Positions 8,816 through 15,941 of a DNA stretch of 64,000 bases are shown piece after piece (positions within the stretch are counted from its first letter, which is position 1; the number at the start of each line of letters is the position of its first letter). Location of the stretch: assembly GCF_025143365.1 (NCBI RefSeq), contig NZ_JALXPE010000012.1, positions 9,393-73,392 of the forward strand, given 5' to 3'. This DNA comes from Microbacterium sp. p3-SID336 (lineage in GTDB: Bacteria; Actinomycetota; Actinomycetes; Actinomycetales; Microbacteriaceae). Made by a program: the position numbers and the translations under genes. The notes under the pieces were generated by a model. That model did not search any database. It worked only from the letters and a program-made list of their open reading frames with translations, and was not told the DNA's origin.

Positions 8816-9579
8816 CCATCATCGACACGGCCCTCGTCCGCAGCGCGCCCGTCAACCTGCGCGACCTCGGCGGGATCCCGATCGACGGCGGCCGGCTCCG
8901 GGACGGCCTCGCCATCCGCACGGACGACCTCGCGTACGTCACCGAGGAGGTGGCCGGGCAGCTCGTCGACGGCGGCCTCACGGCCATCATCGACCTGCGC
9001 TCGCCGCTCGAAGTGTCGGTCACCGGCCGGGGGCCGCTGGGTGCGCAGCCGATCGCCTATCACCACCTGCCGCTGATCGCGGACGTGGGTGCCTCGATGG
9101 ATCGCGAGCGGCCGGCGCTGACGCACGAGGCCATGGGGGTCATGTACCTGCAGATGGTCGAGGGGGCGGCACCCCAGCTGGTCACCGCGCTGAACGTGAT
9201 CGCGTACACGCCGGGGGCGACCGCGTTCCACTGTGCCGCGGGTCGCGACCGGACGGGCGTGCTCGCGGCGATGCTGCTGCTCGCCTTGGGGGCGGCAGAC
9301 GACGACATCATCGCCGACTACGCCCGCACGGGCGACAACATGGTCGCGATCATGGCGCGGACGGCGCCGGTGATGGGCGCGATGTGGAAGGCGCTCGGCT
9401 TCGATGCCGCCGCCGTGGCGCAGAGCTCCGGACTGCTGGAGGGATCGATGGACGTGTCGATGCGGAGCCTGCTCGACACGCTGCGCGCTCAGCACGGTGA
9501 CCCCCTCGCCCCCCTGCGCGCCGCGGGACTGTCGGACGCCACGATCACTCGGCTCCGCGAGCGGGCGCTCGCCGCGTGA
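8812..9579 (+). CDS. Tyrosine/serine protein phosphatase-family enzyme (DSP-like)
   Basis: 255 residues with the cysteine phosphatase loop HCAAGRDRTG (CX5R) near residue 145, preceded by VNLRDLGGIPIDGGRLRDG, the usual N-terminal element of the bacterial Tyr/Ser phosphatase family that includes lipid phosphatase LipA and PtpB-like proteins. The general-acid Asp probably lies in the LRSPLEV/ADVGAS region. It overlaps phnE by 4 bp, with an AAGGAGAA ribosome site. A place at the end of a phosphonate-type transporter operon suggests it dephosphorylates an imported organophosphate rather than a protein. This is inference. Confidence 0.82.
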   Translation: MTIIDTALVRSAPVNLRDLGGIPIDGGRLRDGLAIRTDDLAYVTEEVAGQLVDGGLTAIIDLRSPLEVSVTGRGPLGAQPIAYHHLPLIADVGASMDRERPALTHEAMGVMYLQMVEGAAPQLVTALNVIAYTPGATAFHCAAGRDRTGVLAAMLLLALGAADDDIIADYARTGDNMVAIMARTAPVMGAMWKALGFDAAAVAQSSGLLEGSMDVSMRSLLDTLRAQHGDPLAPLRAAGLSDATITRLRERALAA

Positions 9580-10550
9580 TGTCCGCGGTGGCGGAGCCCG
9601 GGACGACGGCGGCGGATGCGCCCGGAGGCGCGCGGGCGGTCGGCTCCGCTGGTGCGACCGGGGCGGCAGGGGCTGCGGGGGCGACGGACGCGGCTGGATC
9701 CGCTGGTACGACCGGATGGGCGGCCGCGGAGGTGGCTGAGGTCGGGACGGCCGCAGCTGGACGGACGGCGGAGGTGGCGGATGCCGTCGGGGCGGCAGCG
9801 GCGGGATGGACGGCGGCGGGTGCGGTCGGGGATGCCGGGGCGGTGGACGCCGCCGGAGTGGCGGATGCGGCGGCTGCGGCGGGGACGACCGGGGATGCCG
9901 GGACGGCGGGAGCCGGCATGGCGGGTGCGGTCGGGGTGGTGGATGCGCCCGTGCGACGGCGGCCGGGCCGACCCCGCGACGATGAGCTGGACCGGCAGAT
10001 CGTCGCCGCGACGCTCGCGGTGATCGACGCGGGAGAGGAGGTCACCGTGTCCCGCGTGGTGTCTCGCAGTGGAGTGAGCCGTGCGGCGCTGTACCGCCGG
10101 TGGCCGTCCCTCACGACGCTGATCGCCGCGGCGCTCGACGTTGGCCGCGAGGTGCCGCCCGAGTATCCCGACGATGCCGATCTCCACGAGGTGCTGCTCA
10201 CGGGCCTCGGGCTCGGGGCCGATGGCGTCGCCCCCTCCGCGCCCGGCTACTCCGAGGAGCGTTTCCGTCAGCGCATCCGTCTCGTCATGGCCGATCGGGC
10301 CCTGCAGAAGGCGTACTGGGAGTCGCATGTCGCGCGGCGACGCGTACCCCTGCAGAATGCGCTCCGCGCCGGGATCGCGCGGGGCGAGCTGCGCGACGAC
10401 CTCGACGTGGAGGCCTGCTTCGACGCGATCGCCGGTGTCGCGTACTACCAGCTCGTGGTGCGCGGAGACCGGGTCAGCGACCCCGCGGTCGTCGCTCGGC
10501 TGCGCGCGGCGATCGCGGTGATCTGGCGCGGCATGGTCAGCGCTTCGTGA
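9579..10550 (+). CDS. TetR-family regulator with a ~125-residue Ala/Gly low-complexity N-terminus
   Basis: 323 residues, far longer than the usual ~200. The first ~125 residues are almost only Ala, Gly, Val, Thr and Asp in GATGAAGAAG-like runs. A basic RRRPGRPRDDE linker then leads to the TetR helix-turn-helix (VSRVVSRSGVSRAALYRRWPS, about residues 150-170) and an all-helical ligand domain. The ATG overlaps the phosphatase stop (TGATG); a GTG three bases earlier is also possible. A later start just before VVDAPVRRRPGRPR would give a normal-size regulator, so the low-complexity part may be untranslated or a recent expansion. It probably controls the transporter operon. Confidence 0.8.
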   Translation: MSAVAEPGTTAADAPGGARAVGSAGATGAAGAAGATDAAGSAGTTGWAAAEVAEVGTAAAGRTAEVADAVGAAAAGWTAAGAVGDAGAVDAAGVADAAAAAGTTGDAGTAGAGMAGAVGVVDAPVRRRPGRPRDDELDRQIVAATLAVIDAGEEVTVSRVVSRSGVSRAALYRRWPSLTTLIAAALDVGREVPPEYPDDADLHEVLLTGLGLGADGVAPSAPGYSEERFRQRIRLVMADRALQKAYWESHVARRRVPLQNALRAGIARGELRDDLDVEACFDAIAGVAYYQLVVRGDRVSDPAVVARLRAAIAVIWRGMVSAS

Positions 10551-10974
10551 GGTCTTGTGCGAGCATCACGATGATGCCGCTCGGGCCACGCAGATAGGTG
10601 AGTTTGTAGACGTCGCGGTAGTTCGCGACTCCGCGCAGGGGAAGGCATCCGTGGCGGGCGGCGATCGCGAGGGACTCGTCGATGTCGTCGACCGAGAACG
10701 CCACGCGGTGCATGCCGATCTCGTTCGGCAGGGTCGGCTCCGTCTCGATCGCCTCCGGGTGGATGTACTCGAACAGCTCCAGCTGGCCGCCGCCGTCCGG
10801 CGTCTGCAGCACCGCGATCCTCGCGTGGTTGCCGTCGAGACCGACCGCCGTGGATGCCCAGTCGCCGCTCACCTCGTCGCGGCCCACCACCTCCAGGCCG
10901 AGGTCGGTGAAGAAGGCGATGGTGGCTTCCAGGTCGCGCACGGCGATCCCGACGTTCTCCAGGGCGATGGGCAT
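10537..10974 (-). CDS. VOC-superfamily (glyoxalase/dioxygenase fold) protein
   Basis: 145 residues with two beta-alpha-beta-beta-beta modules: ENVGIAVRDLEATIAFFTDLGLEVVGR, LELFEYIHPEA, then MHRVAFSVDDIDESLAIAARHG and YLRGPSGIIVMLAQ. Candidate metal ligands are the Glu in LELFEY, the His in MHRVAF and the terminal strand. It could be a lactoylglutathione lyase-like or methylmalonyl-CoA epimerase-like enzyme, or a resistance protein; the subfamily is not clear. It overlaps the convergent TetR gene by 14 bp at the 3' ends. Confidence 0.82.
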   Translation of the reverse strand: MPIALENVGIAVRDLEATIAFFTDLGLEVVGRDEVSGDWASTAVGLDGNHARIAVLQTPDGGGQLELFEYIHPEAIETEPTLPNEIGMHRVAFSVDDIDESLAIAARHGCLPLRGVANYRDVYKLTYLRGPSGIIVMLAQDLTKR

Positions 10975-11044
10975 CCCGCGATGCTACTCGCGCGGTGGAG
11001 GCGTGACCAGGCGCGGACGGCAGGGAGGGCGGTCGAGCCCGATT

Positions 11045-11081
11045 TCAGCGGTCGAGCTTCTCCGCGCAGGCGATGAGTGCA
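11045..11081 (-). repeat. Degenerate copy of the 3' end of the DksA-like gene
   Basis: The 37 bp from TCAGCGGTCGAGCTTC onward match the last 38 bp of the adjacent gene (11103-11140), including its stop codon, with about three differences and one 1-nt deletion. A shorter third piece, CGAGCTTCTCGGCGC, lies between them at 11082-11096. Offset between the copies is 58 bp. This could be a partial gene duplication or an old attachment-site-like scar. Confidence 0.75.
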
Positions 11082-11102
11082 CGAGCTTCTCGGCGCGTCG
11101 CC

Positions 11103-11453
11103 TCAGCGGCCGAGCTTCTCGGCGCAGGCGACGCAGTGCACCGCGAAGGGCCGCACCTCCAGCCGCCCGACCGGGATCGGCCGCCCGCAGTTCGCGCAGA
11201 TGCCGTACGTCCCGGCGTCCAGTCGCGCCAGCGCGTCGTCCACCTGGCGCAGTTCGGCGGCCGCGGCCTCGGCGAGCCCCGTCAACCGTGACCACTCCGA
11301 CGAAAGCGTGACGCCCTCAGGGTCGTGCTCGTCGTCGTCGTTCGAACCCTCGCGGTCGTGCGTCAGCTCGTCGAGCGTGGCCGCGGTCGCGCGCACCCGC
11401 TCCTCCGCGTCGGCGCGCAGCTGCTCCAGCAGTCGCCGCGGGTCCTCGCTCAT
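11103..11453 (-). CDS. TraR/DksA-type zinc-finger protein
   Basis: 116 residues. The N-terminal half forms a helical hairpin with an acidic stretch (SNDDDEHDPEGV). The C-terminus holds the four-Cys zinc finger, GICANCGRPIPVGRLEVRPFAVHCVACAEKL. The LDAGTYGICANCG sequence is diagnostic for the TraR/DksA C4 family. Such proteins bind the RNA polymerase secondary channel in proteobacteria. Actinobacterial members are less studied and may act as general stress regulators. The gene stands alone, with the repeat-rich 754-bp region upstream. Confidence 0.85.
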   Translation of the reverse strand: MSEDPRRLLEQLRADAEERVRATAATLDELTHDREGSNDDDEHDPEGVTLSSEWSRLTGLAEAAAAELRQVDDALARLDAGTYGICANCGRPIPVGRLEVRPFAVHCVACAEKLGR

Positions 11454-11560
11454 CCCCTCACTCTAGGCATGACCACCGACACCGGGGCTCGCTCGGATCA
11501 GTCGACCCACATCACCCCCGGCGCCTCGTTCTGCACCATGCCAGCGTCGGCGCCCCGTTC

Positions 11561-11629
11561 TGAAGGAGATCTCTCGTATTGAAGGAGGTCGGAGCCGGTT
11601 TCGTCCTTCGAATCGCGAGATCTCCTTCC
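11561..11629 (+). repeat. Family A 69-bp hairpin element, copy A2
   Basis: Outer arms TGAAGGAGATCTCTCG / CGCGAGATCTCCTTC enclose an inner stem TTGAAGGA / TCCTTCGAA, a nested double hairpin. Upstream (11454-11560) no gene or RNA is seen. Confidence 0.9.
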
Positions 11630-11714
11630 ATTCCGGCGGCGGCCAAGCCATAGCCCCAATCCGAGTCGCTTGCCGTCGCGGCCGCGCATCTGCGCCGGGT
11701 GCACCGCGGTTCTG

Positions 11715-11783
11715 AAGGAGATCTCTCGTCTTGAAGGAGGTCGGAGCCGGCTTGGTCCTTCGAGTCGCGAGATCTCCTTCGTT
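11715..11783 (+). repeat. Family A 69-bp hairpin element, copy A3
   Basis: Nearly identical to A2 (differences at four interior positions and the last base). It has the same nested outer and inner stems. Spacing from A2 is 154 bp. Confidence 0.9.
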
Positions 11784-11877
11784 CCGTGCGGCGGCCGCCC
11801 AGGTGGGAGTGGCGGACTGGGGGATGGGACGCCTGCGAGAAGGTGCGGCACGGATCAGTCGCAGCTGTCCCTCGTTG

Positions 11878-11946
11878 TGAAGGAGATCTCTCGTTCTGAA
11901 GGAGGTGTGAGGGGATTCCGTCCTTCAAGTCGCGAGATCTCCTTCA
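11878..11946 (+). repeat. Family A 69-bp hairpin element, copy A4
   Basis: Outer arms TGAAGGAGATCTCTCG / CGCGAGATCTCCTTCA and inner stem TGAAGGA / TCCTTCA. The interior GGTGTGAGGGGATTCCG differs from A2/A3, but the total length is the same. Confidence 0.9.
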
Positions 11947-12040
11947 GTCGAGGGCAGCCGCCCAGGTGGGAGAGGCGGACTGGGGAGGGGACGCCTGCGA
12001 GAAGGTGCGGCACGGATCAGTCGCAGCTGTCCCCTCGTTG

Positions 12041-12109
12041 TGAAGGAGATCTCTCGTTCTGAAGGAGGTGTGAGGGGATTCCGTCCTTCAAGTCGCGAGA
12101 TCTCCTTCA
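12041..12109 (+). repeat. Family A 69-bp hairpin element, copy A5
   Basis: Identical to A4 over all 69 bp. It lies in the second unit of the 162-bp duplication, about 100 bp past the stop of the minus-strand MmpL gene. From 12127 to 12207 the sequence is a GCC/CGC-rich run without features. Confidence 0.9.
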
Positions 12110-12207
12110 GCCGAGGGCAGCCGCCCCCCGCGAGCCGCCGCCGCCGCGAGCCGCCGCCGCGAGCCGCCGCTCGGGAGCCGGCCGCCCCCCGGGAGGCGCC
12201 CGCGGGA

Positions 12208-14760
12208 TCAGTCGTGCGCGCGGCGCTCGGCGCGCGTGCGCGGAGCCTGCACCGTGGGCACGGCGTCCGTGTGCACGGCGGGGTGGTCGCGCTCCAGGGC
12301 GGCGCCTTCCATGTCGACGTTCGGGATGATGCGGTCGAGCCACCGCGGCAGCCACCACGCCGAACGGCCGAGCAGATGCATGAGCGCGGGCATCAGCAGC
12401 ATCCGCACCACGAACGCGTCGAGCAGCACGCCGAACGCGAGCCCGAAGCCGATCGAGCGGATGATGGTCGACTCCGAGAAGACGAACCCGCCGAACACCG
12501 ACACCATGATGAGCGCTGCGGCGATCACGACCGAGCGACCGGCGCGGAAGCCCTGGGCCACGGCGTCCCGCGCGGACGCGCCGTGCACGTACGCCTCGCG
12601 CATGCCCGATGCCAGGAACAGCTGGTAGTCCATCGCGAGGCCGAACAGGATTCCCACGAGGATCACGGGCAGGAAGCTCAGGATCGGCCCTGTGCTGTGC
12701 AGCCCGATCAGGTCAGCGCCCCAGCCCCACTGGAACACGGCGACGATCAGGCCGTACGTGGCGAACAGCGACAGCACGAAGCCGCCGGTCGCGATGAGCG
12801 GCACGAGCAGCGAGCGGAACACCACGATCATGATGAGCAGCGACAGTCCCACGACCACCACGAGGTACAGCGGCAGCACGGCCGCGAGGGCCTCGGAGAT
12901 GTCGATGTTGGTCGCCGCCTGCCCGGCGACGCCGAGGGTGATGCCGCCGTCGATCTCGGGCAGCGAGCGGAGGTCCTGCACGAGCTTCTCGGTCGAGGCG
13001 CTGTTCGGCCCCTCTTCCGGCAGCACCTGGAACGCCAGGAGAGTGTTGTCGTCCGAAGTCGCGATGGGCGCGACGGCGGCGACGTCGTCCTGCTCCGCGA
13101 TCTTCTCCGCCACGGTCACCTGCGTCGCGAGCAGCTCGTCGTCGCTCACGGCCTCGTCGAGCGTGGCGGTGACCAGCAGCGGGCCGTTCGCGCCCTCGCC
13201 GAACTGCTCGTCGACGGCCTGGAACGCCCGGTAACTCGTGGAGTCGGACGGCTCGCTCGATCCGTCCGGCAGCCCCAGACGCATCGACATCGAGGGAATC
13301 GCGATGATCAGCAGCGCGACGACGCTCACGACCGCGGTGACCACGGCACGCAGCGTCGACATGCGGCGCACGGGCTTGCCCGCCGCATGCTCCTGGCCGA
13401 TGGTGGCGCGGGCCTTGCGGCCGAGCAGCCGGGTGCCGACGAGGCCGAGGATCGCCGGGGCGAGCGTGACGGCGACGAGCACGGCGACCGCCACGCACAC
13501 CGCGCCGACCGTGCCCATGAGCCCGAGGAACGGAACCCCCGTCACGTTCAGGGCGAGCAGCGCCACGATCACGGTCGTGCCGGCGAACACGACGGCGGTG
13601 CCCGAGGTGCCCGTGGCGAGCCCGATCGACTCCCGCACGGGCGAGCCCGCGAGCAGCTGCTTGCGGTGCCTGTTCACGATGAAGAGCGAGTAGTCGATGC
13701 CGACCGCGAGCCCGAGCATCACGCCGAGGACGGGGGTGACCGACGCCATGTCGACGACCCCCGAGAACGCGAGGGACGAGGTCACGCCGACGCCCACGCC
13801 GACCACGGCCGTGATGATCGGGAGCGCGGCGCCGATCAGCGACCCGAGCATCACGATGAGCACGACCGCGGCGAACGCGAGGCCGATCGCCTCGCCCACG
13901 CCGAAGATCTCCGGTACGCCCTGGGCGATGTCCGTGCCGAAGTCGACCGTCACCCCGTCGATCGGCTCGTCTTCGAAGTGAGCGATCGCGCCCTGCTTCA
14001 CCTCTTCGGACAGCTCCAGCCGCGGGTCGGTGAAGGAGATGTTGACGATGGCGGTGGAGCCGTCCTCGGAGACCACGCCGATGCCGTCCGCGAGGTCGAG
14101 GAGCGTCGCGCCCTGCTCGACCTGGGTCGCATTCGCGTCGAGTTCCGCGCGGTTCGCGTCGATCGTGGCCTGCTGCGCCTCGAGCTGCGCGAGCTGGGCG
14201 TTCAGCTCCGCGAGCTGTGCGTCGAGGGCTGCGGTCTGCGCGGCGGGCGCTCCGGCGGCCTCGGCCTGAGCCCTGGCAGCCGTGAGCTGATCCAGGCCGC
14301 TCTGCAGCTGCGTGCGACCCGCGTCGAGCTGAGCCTGTCCGGCGTCGAGCTGCGCGCGGCCGCTGTCGAGCTGCGCCTGTCCGTCGGCGAGCTGCTGCGC
14401 CTGTGCGGCCTGCTGCTGCTGTGCGTCGAACGGGTCGACCACGGAGGCGACGCCGTCGAGATCCTCCGCGCTCGCGGCGAGGTCGGAGATCTGCTGCTTC
14501 TGCTCGTCGGTGAAGGGCTCGCCGTCCTCGGTGCGGTAGACGACGGTGCCGGTGCCGCCCGCGGTGTCCGGCAGCTTCTTCGCGAGCTGGTCGGTGACGG
14601 CTCCTGAGGCCGTGCCCGGGATGTCGAAGCTGTTGCTCAGCGTGCCGCCGAGCGCGAGGAAGGCGCCGACGCCGAGGCCGAGGATCACGATCCAGGAGAC
14701 GATCACCGTCCACGCCTTGCGTGCAGCGAACGAACCCAGACGGAACAGCAGTGAAGCCAC
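12208..14760 (-). CDS. MmpL/RND-superfamily membrane exporter
   Basis: 850 residues. Starting at the GTG at 14760 places GAAGGAG five bases upstream and begins with ASLLFRLGSFAARKAWTVIVSW, the usual MMPL N-terminus. Two six-helix blocks are each preceded by a large extracytoplasmic loop. The first loop contains long heptad-like repeats (QLDSGRAQLDAGQAQLDAGR) and further AQL repeats predicting a coiled coil. VGIDYSLFIVNRHR and AMDYQLFLASGMRE are the conserved proton-relay GxDY-type motifs of TM4 and TM10. It probably exports a lipid or hydrophobic compound, driven by proton motive force. The divergent TetR is its likely regulator. Confidence 0.88.
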   Translation of the reverse strand: MASLLFRLGSFAARKAWTVIVSWIVILGLGVGAFLALGGTLSNSFDIPGTASGAVTDQLAKKLPDTAGGTGTVVYRTEDGEPFTDEQKQQISDLAASAEDLDGVASVVDPFDAQQQQAAQAQQLADGQAQLDSGRAQLDAGQAQLDAGRTQLQSGLDQLTAARAQAEAAGAPAAQTAALDAQLAELNAQLAQLEAQQATIDANRAELDANATQVEQGATLLDLADGIGVVSEDGSTAIVNISFTDPRLELSEEVKQGAIAHFEDEPIDGVTVDFGTDIAQGVPEIFGVGEAIGLAFAAVVLIVMLGSLIGAALPIITAVVGVGVGVTSSLAFSGVVDMASVTPVLGVMLGLAVGIDYSLFIVNRHRKQLLAGSPVRESIGLATGTSGTAVVFAGTTVIVALLALNVTGVPFLGLMGTVGAVCVAVAVLVAVTLAPAILGLVGTRLLGRKARATIGQEHAAGKPVRRMSTLRAVVTAVVSVVALLIIAIPSMSMRLGLPDGSSEPSDSTSYRAFQAVDEQFGEGANGPLLVTATLDEAVSDDELLATQVTVAEKIAEQDDVAAVAPIATSDDNTLLAFQVLPEEGPNSASTEKLVQDLRSLPEIDGGITLGVAGQAATNIDISEALAAVLPLYLVVVVGLSLLIMIVVFRSLLVPLIATGGFVLSLFATYGLIVAVFQWGWGADLIGLHSTGPILSFLPVILVGILFGLAMDYQLFLASGMREAYVHGASARDAVAQGFRAGRSVVIAAALIMVSVFGGFVFSESTIIRSIGFGLAFGVLLDAFVVRMLLMPALMHLLGRSAWWLPRWLDRIIPNVDMEGAALERDHPAVHTDAVPTVQAPRTRAERRAHD

Positions 14761-14828
14761 GTGATCTCCTTCAGACGAAAAGAGCATACGGCACGTCTCG
14801 TCTAGGGTTCTGTGGCTATCCTGAACGG

Positions 14829-15404
14829 ATGGCGAACGAGCACCACCGGAGCGGCCCCGTGCGCAGTACCGCGGCCCGTGAGGCGATCCTCGAGGCGACC
14901 GCCCGGCTCTTCCACAACCACGGCTACGACCGACTCACGATCGAGGGAATCGCCAAGGAGGCCGGCGTCGGCAAGCAGACCATCTACCGCTGGTGGCCGT
15001 CCCGCGGCGCGCTGATCGGCGAGTGCCTGGCTGAGGGGCGGCTCATCCCCGTCGACTTCGTCGTGCCCGACACCGGAGACCTCGCCGCCGACGTCGAGAC
15101 GTGGCTGCGCAGCGTGCTCTCGATCCTGGAGGAGCCGCAGGGTGGCGTGCTGCTGCGCTCGCTCGTGGCCGCCGCCACCGAGGACGCCTCGGTGGGCGTG
15201 CACCTCGGCGAGAGCCTGGGAGTGGAGAAGTACCTGTCCGAGCGGCTGCGCGGCGGCATCCGCGACGGTCAGCTGCCGGAAGAAGCCCCCGTGGAGCAGC
15301 TCGGCCGGGCGATCCTCGGCGCGATCATCGTGGAATCCCTCGGCCGGGGATCGCACGACCCCAGCTCGGTCGTCGCGCTGACCCGCTTCCTGTTCGCCCG
15401 CTAG
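14829..15404 (+). CDS. TetR-family regulator, divergent from mmpL
   Basis: 191 residues. The N-terminal HTH reads AILEATARLFHNHGYDRLTIEGIAKEAGVGKQTIYRWWPSR, a textbook TetR domain, followed by a C-terminal helical domain of the TetR_C type found with KQTIYRWWPS proteins. The 68-bp divergent gap to the MmpL gene contains CAGACGA and a CGTCTCGTCT run that may be the operator. It probably represses the exporter until a ligand binds. Confidence 0.85.
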   Translation: MANEHHRSGPVRSTAAREAILEATARLFHNHGYDRLTIEGIAKEAGVGKQTIYRWWPSRGALIGECLAEGRLIPVDFVVPDTGDLAADVETWLRSVLSILEEPQGGVLLRSLVAAATEDASVGVHLGESLGVEKYLSERLRGGIRDGQLPEEAPVEQLGRAILGAIIVESLGRGSHDPSSVVALTRFLFAR

Positions 15405-15436
15405 CTGTTCTGCGGTTCCGCGGGAGGTCGCACGAC

Positions 15437-15484
15437 GGCGCAGTTTCTGCGCGAGGCCACACGCGTTCGGGAAATCCCTGCGCC
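15437..15484 (+). repeat. Family C 48-bp hairpin element, copy C1
   Basis: Outer arms GGCGCAG / CTGCGCC, interior TTTCTGCGCGAGGCCACACG and GTTCGGGAAATCC. It shares the frame CGCAGTTTCTGCGCGA with copy C2 and has the same length. It lies 32 bp past the TetR stop, in a convergent gap. Confidence 0.7.
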
Positions 15485-15580
15485 GTGGGGTCGAATCTGC
15501 GACGCCAGTGCTGAGTGGAGCGTGAGCGCGGTCAGCGCGGGCTCGGGAGCGGGGGTCGCGAGCGTGGCGTCGCGCGGGGG

Positions 15581-15628
15581 GTCGCAGTTTCTGCGCGACG
15601 TCGCACGCGTTCGTGGAATCACTGCGAC
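15581..15628 (+). repeat. Family C 48-bp hairpin element, copy C2
   Basis: Outer arms GTCGCAG / CTGCGAC and an inner self-complementary GCGACGTCGC. Compared with C1, compensating changes keep the outer arms paired (GGCGCAG/CTGCGCC versus GTCGCAG/CTGCGAC). The 19-bp tandem array starts inside its right arm. Confidence 0.7.
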
Positions 15629-15794
15629 GCGAGCGCGAGGCTGCGACGCGAGCGCAAGGCTGCGACGCGAGCGCAAGGCTGCGACGCGAGCGCAAGGCTG
15701 CGACGCGAGCGCAAGGCAGCGACGCGAGCGCAAGGCAGCGACGCGAGCGCAAGGCTGCGACGCGAGCGCAAGGCAGCGACGCGAGCGCGGGGCT
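15624..15794. repeat. 19-bp tandem array, nine units
   Basis: Nine consecutive units of GCGACGCGAGCGCAAGGCT, the last base varying T/A and the first and ninth units carrying small changes in the GCRAGG part. There are no spacers, so it is a minisatellite and not a CRISPR. A 6-bp partial unit follows. It ends exactly at the stop of the 46-aa gene. Copy number probably varies between strains. Confidence 0.92.
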
Positions 15795-15800
15795 GCGACC

Positions 15801-15941
15801 TCAGCCGAGGAGGAGCGTGAGCACGGTCGCGCCGCCGCCGCCGAGGATCAGCGCGATGATCACGGTCCACGCGACGATCCGCATACGCCGGTTGCGCTTC
15901 TCGCCGAGGTCGCCGTAGTCCTCGCTGAGTCCGTCGCTCAT
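15801..15941 (-). CDS. 46-aa single-pass membrane protein coupled to purL
   Basis: [20 protein letters not shown] followed by a hydrophobic helix ([20 protein letters not shown]) and a short end, so a small acidic-then-basic cytoplasmic N-terminus with one membrane span. The ATG overlaps the purL stop by 4 bp (ATGA), so it is translated only through purL. The function is unknown. Its coupling to a purine enzyme may be incidental, or it may tether or regulate something at the membrane. It is below the size most gene finders accept, but the overlap and the clean transmembrane pattern support it. Confidence 0.65.
   Translation of the reverse strand: MSDGLSEDYGDLGEKRNRRMRIVAWTVIIALILGGGGATVLTLLLG

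Larger units (their letters stand above)
11796..12126 (+). repeat. ~162-bp tandem duplication carrying A4 and A5
   Basis: Two near-identical units start with GCCGCCCAGGTGGGAG at 11796 and 11957. Each runs through GGACGCCTGCGAGAAGGTGC to a family A element and ends at the next GCAGCCGCCC. The elements in both units are identical, so this duplication is recent compared with the divergence among A2, A3 and A4. Confidence 0.85.

Noticed and set aside
11463-12110. Open frames reading through the family A hairpin cluster as genes
   Set aside because: They depend only on the repeats being multiples of three, with no credible starts or domains. The peptide pattern is reported as a finding, not as genes.
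12236-14713. Very long open frames antisense to or overlapping mmpL, purL, hsdR and the glycan genes
   Set aside because: In DNA this G+C-rich, shadow frames stay open by chance. Their products are Arg/Ala/Gly-rich without domains, while the opposite or neighbouring frame encodes a recognisable protein.
15624-15794. Regular 19-bp repeats resembling a small CRISPR array
   Set aside because: Units are directly adjacent with no spacers and no cas genes are near; it is a minisatellite.
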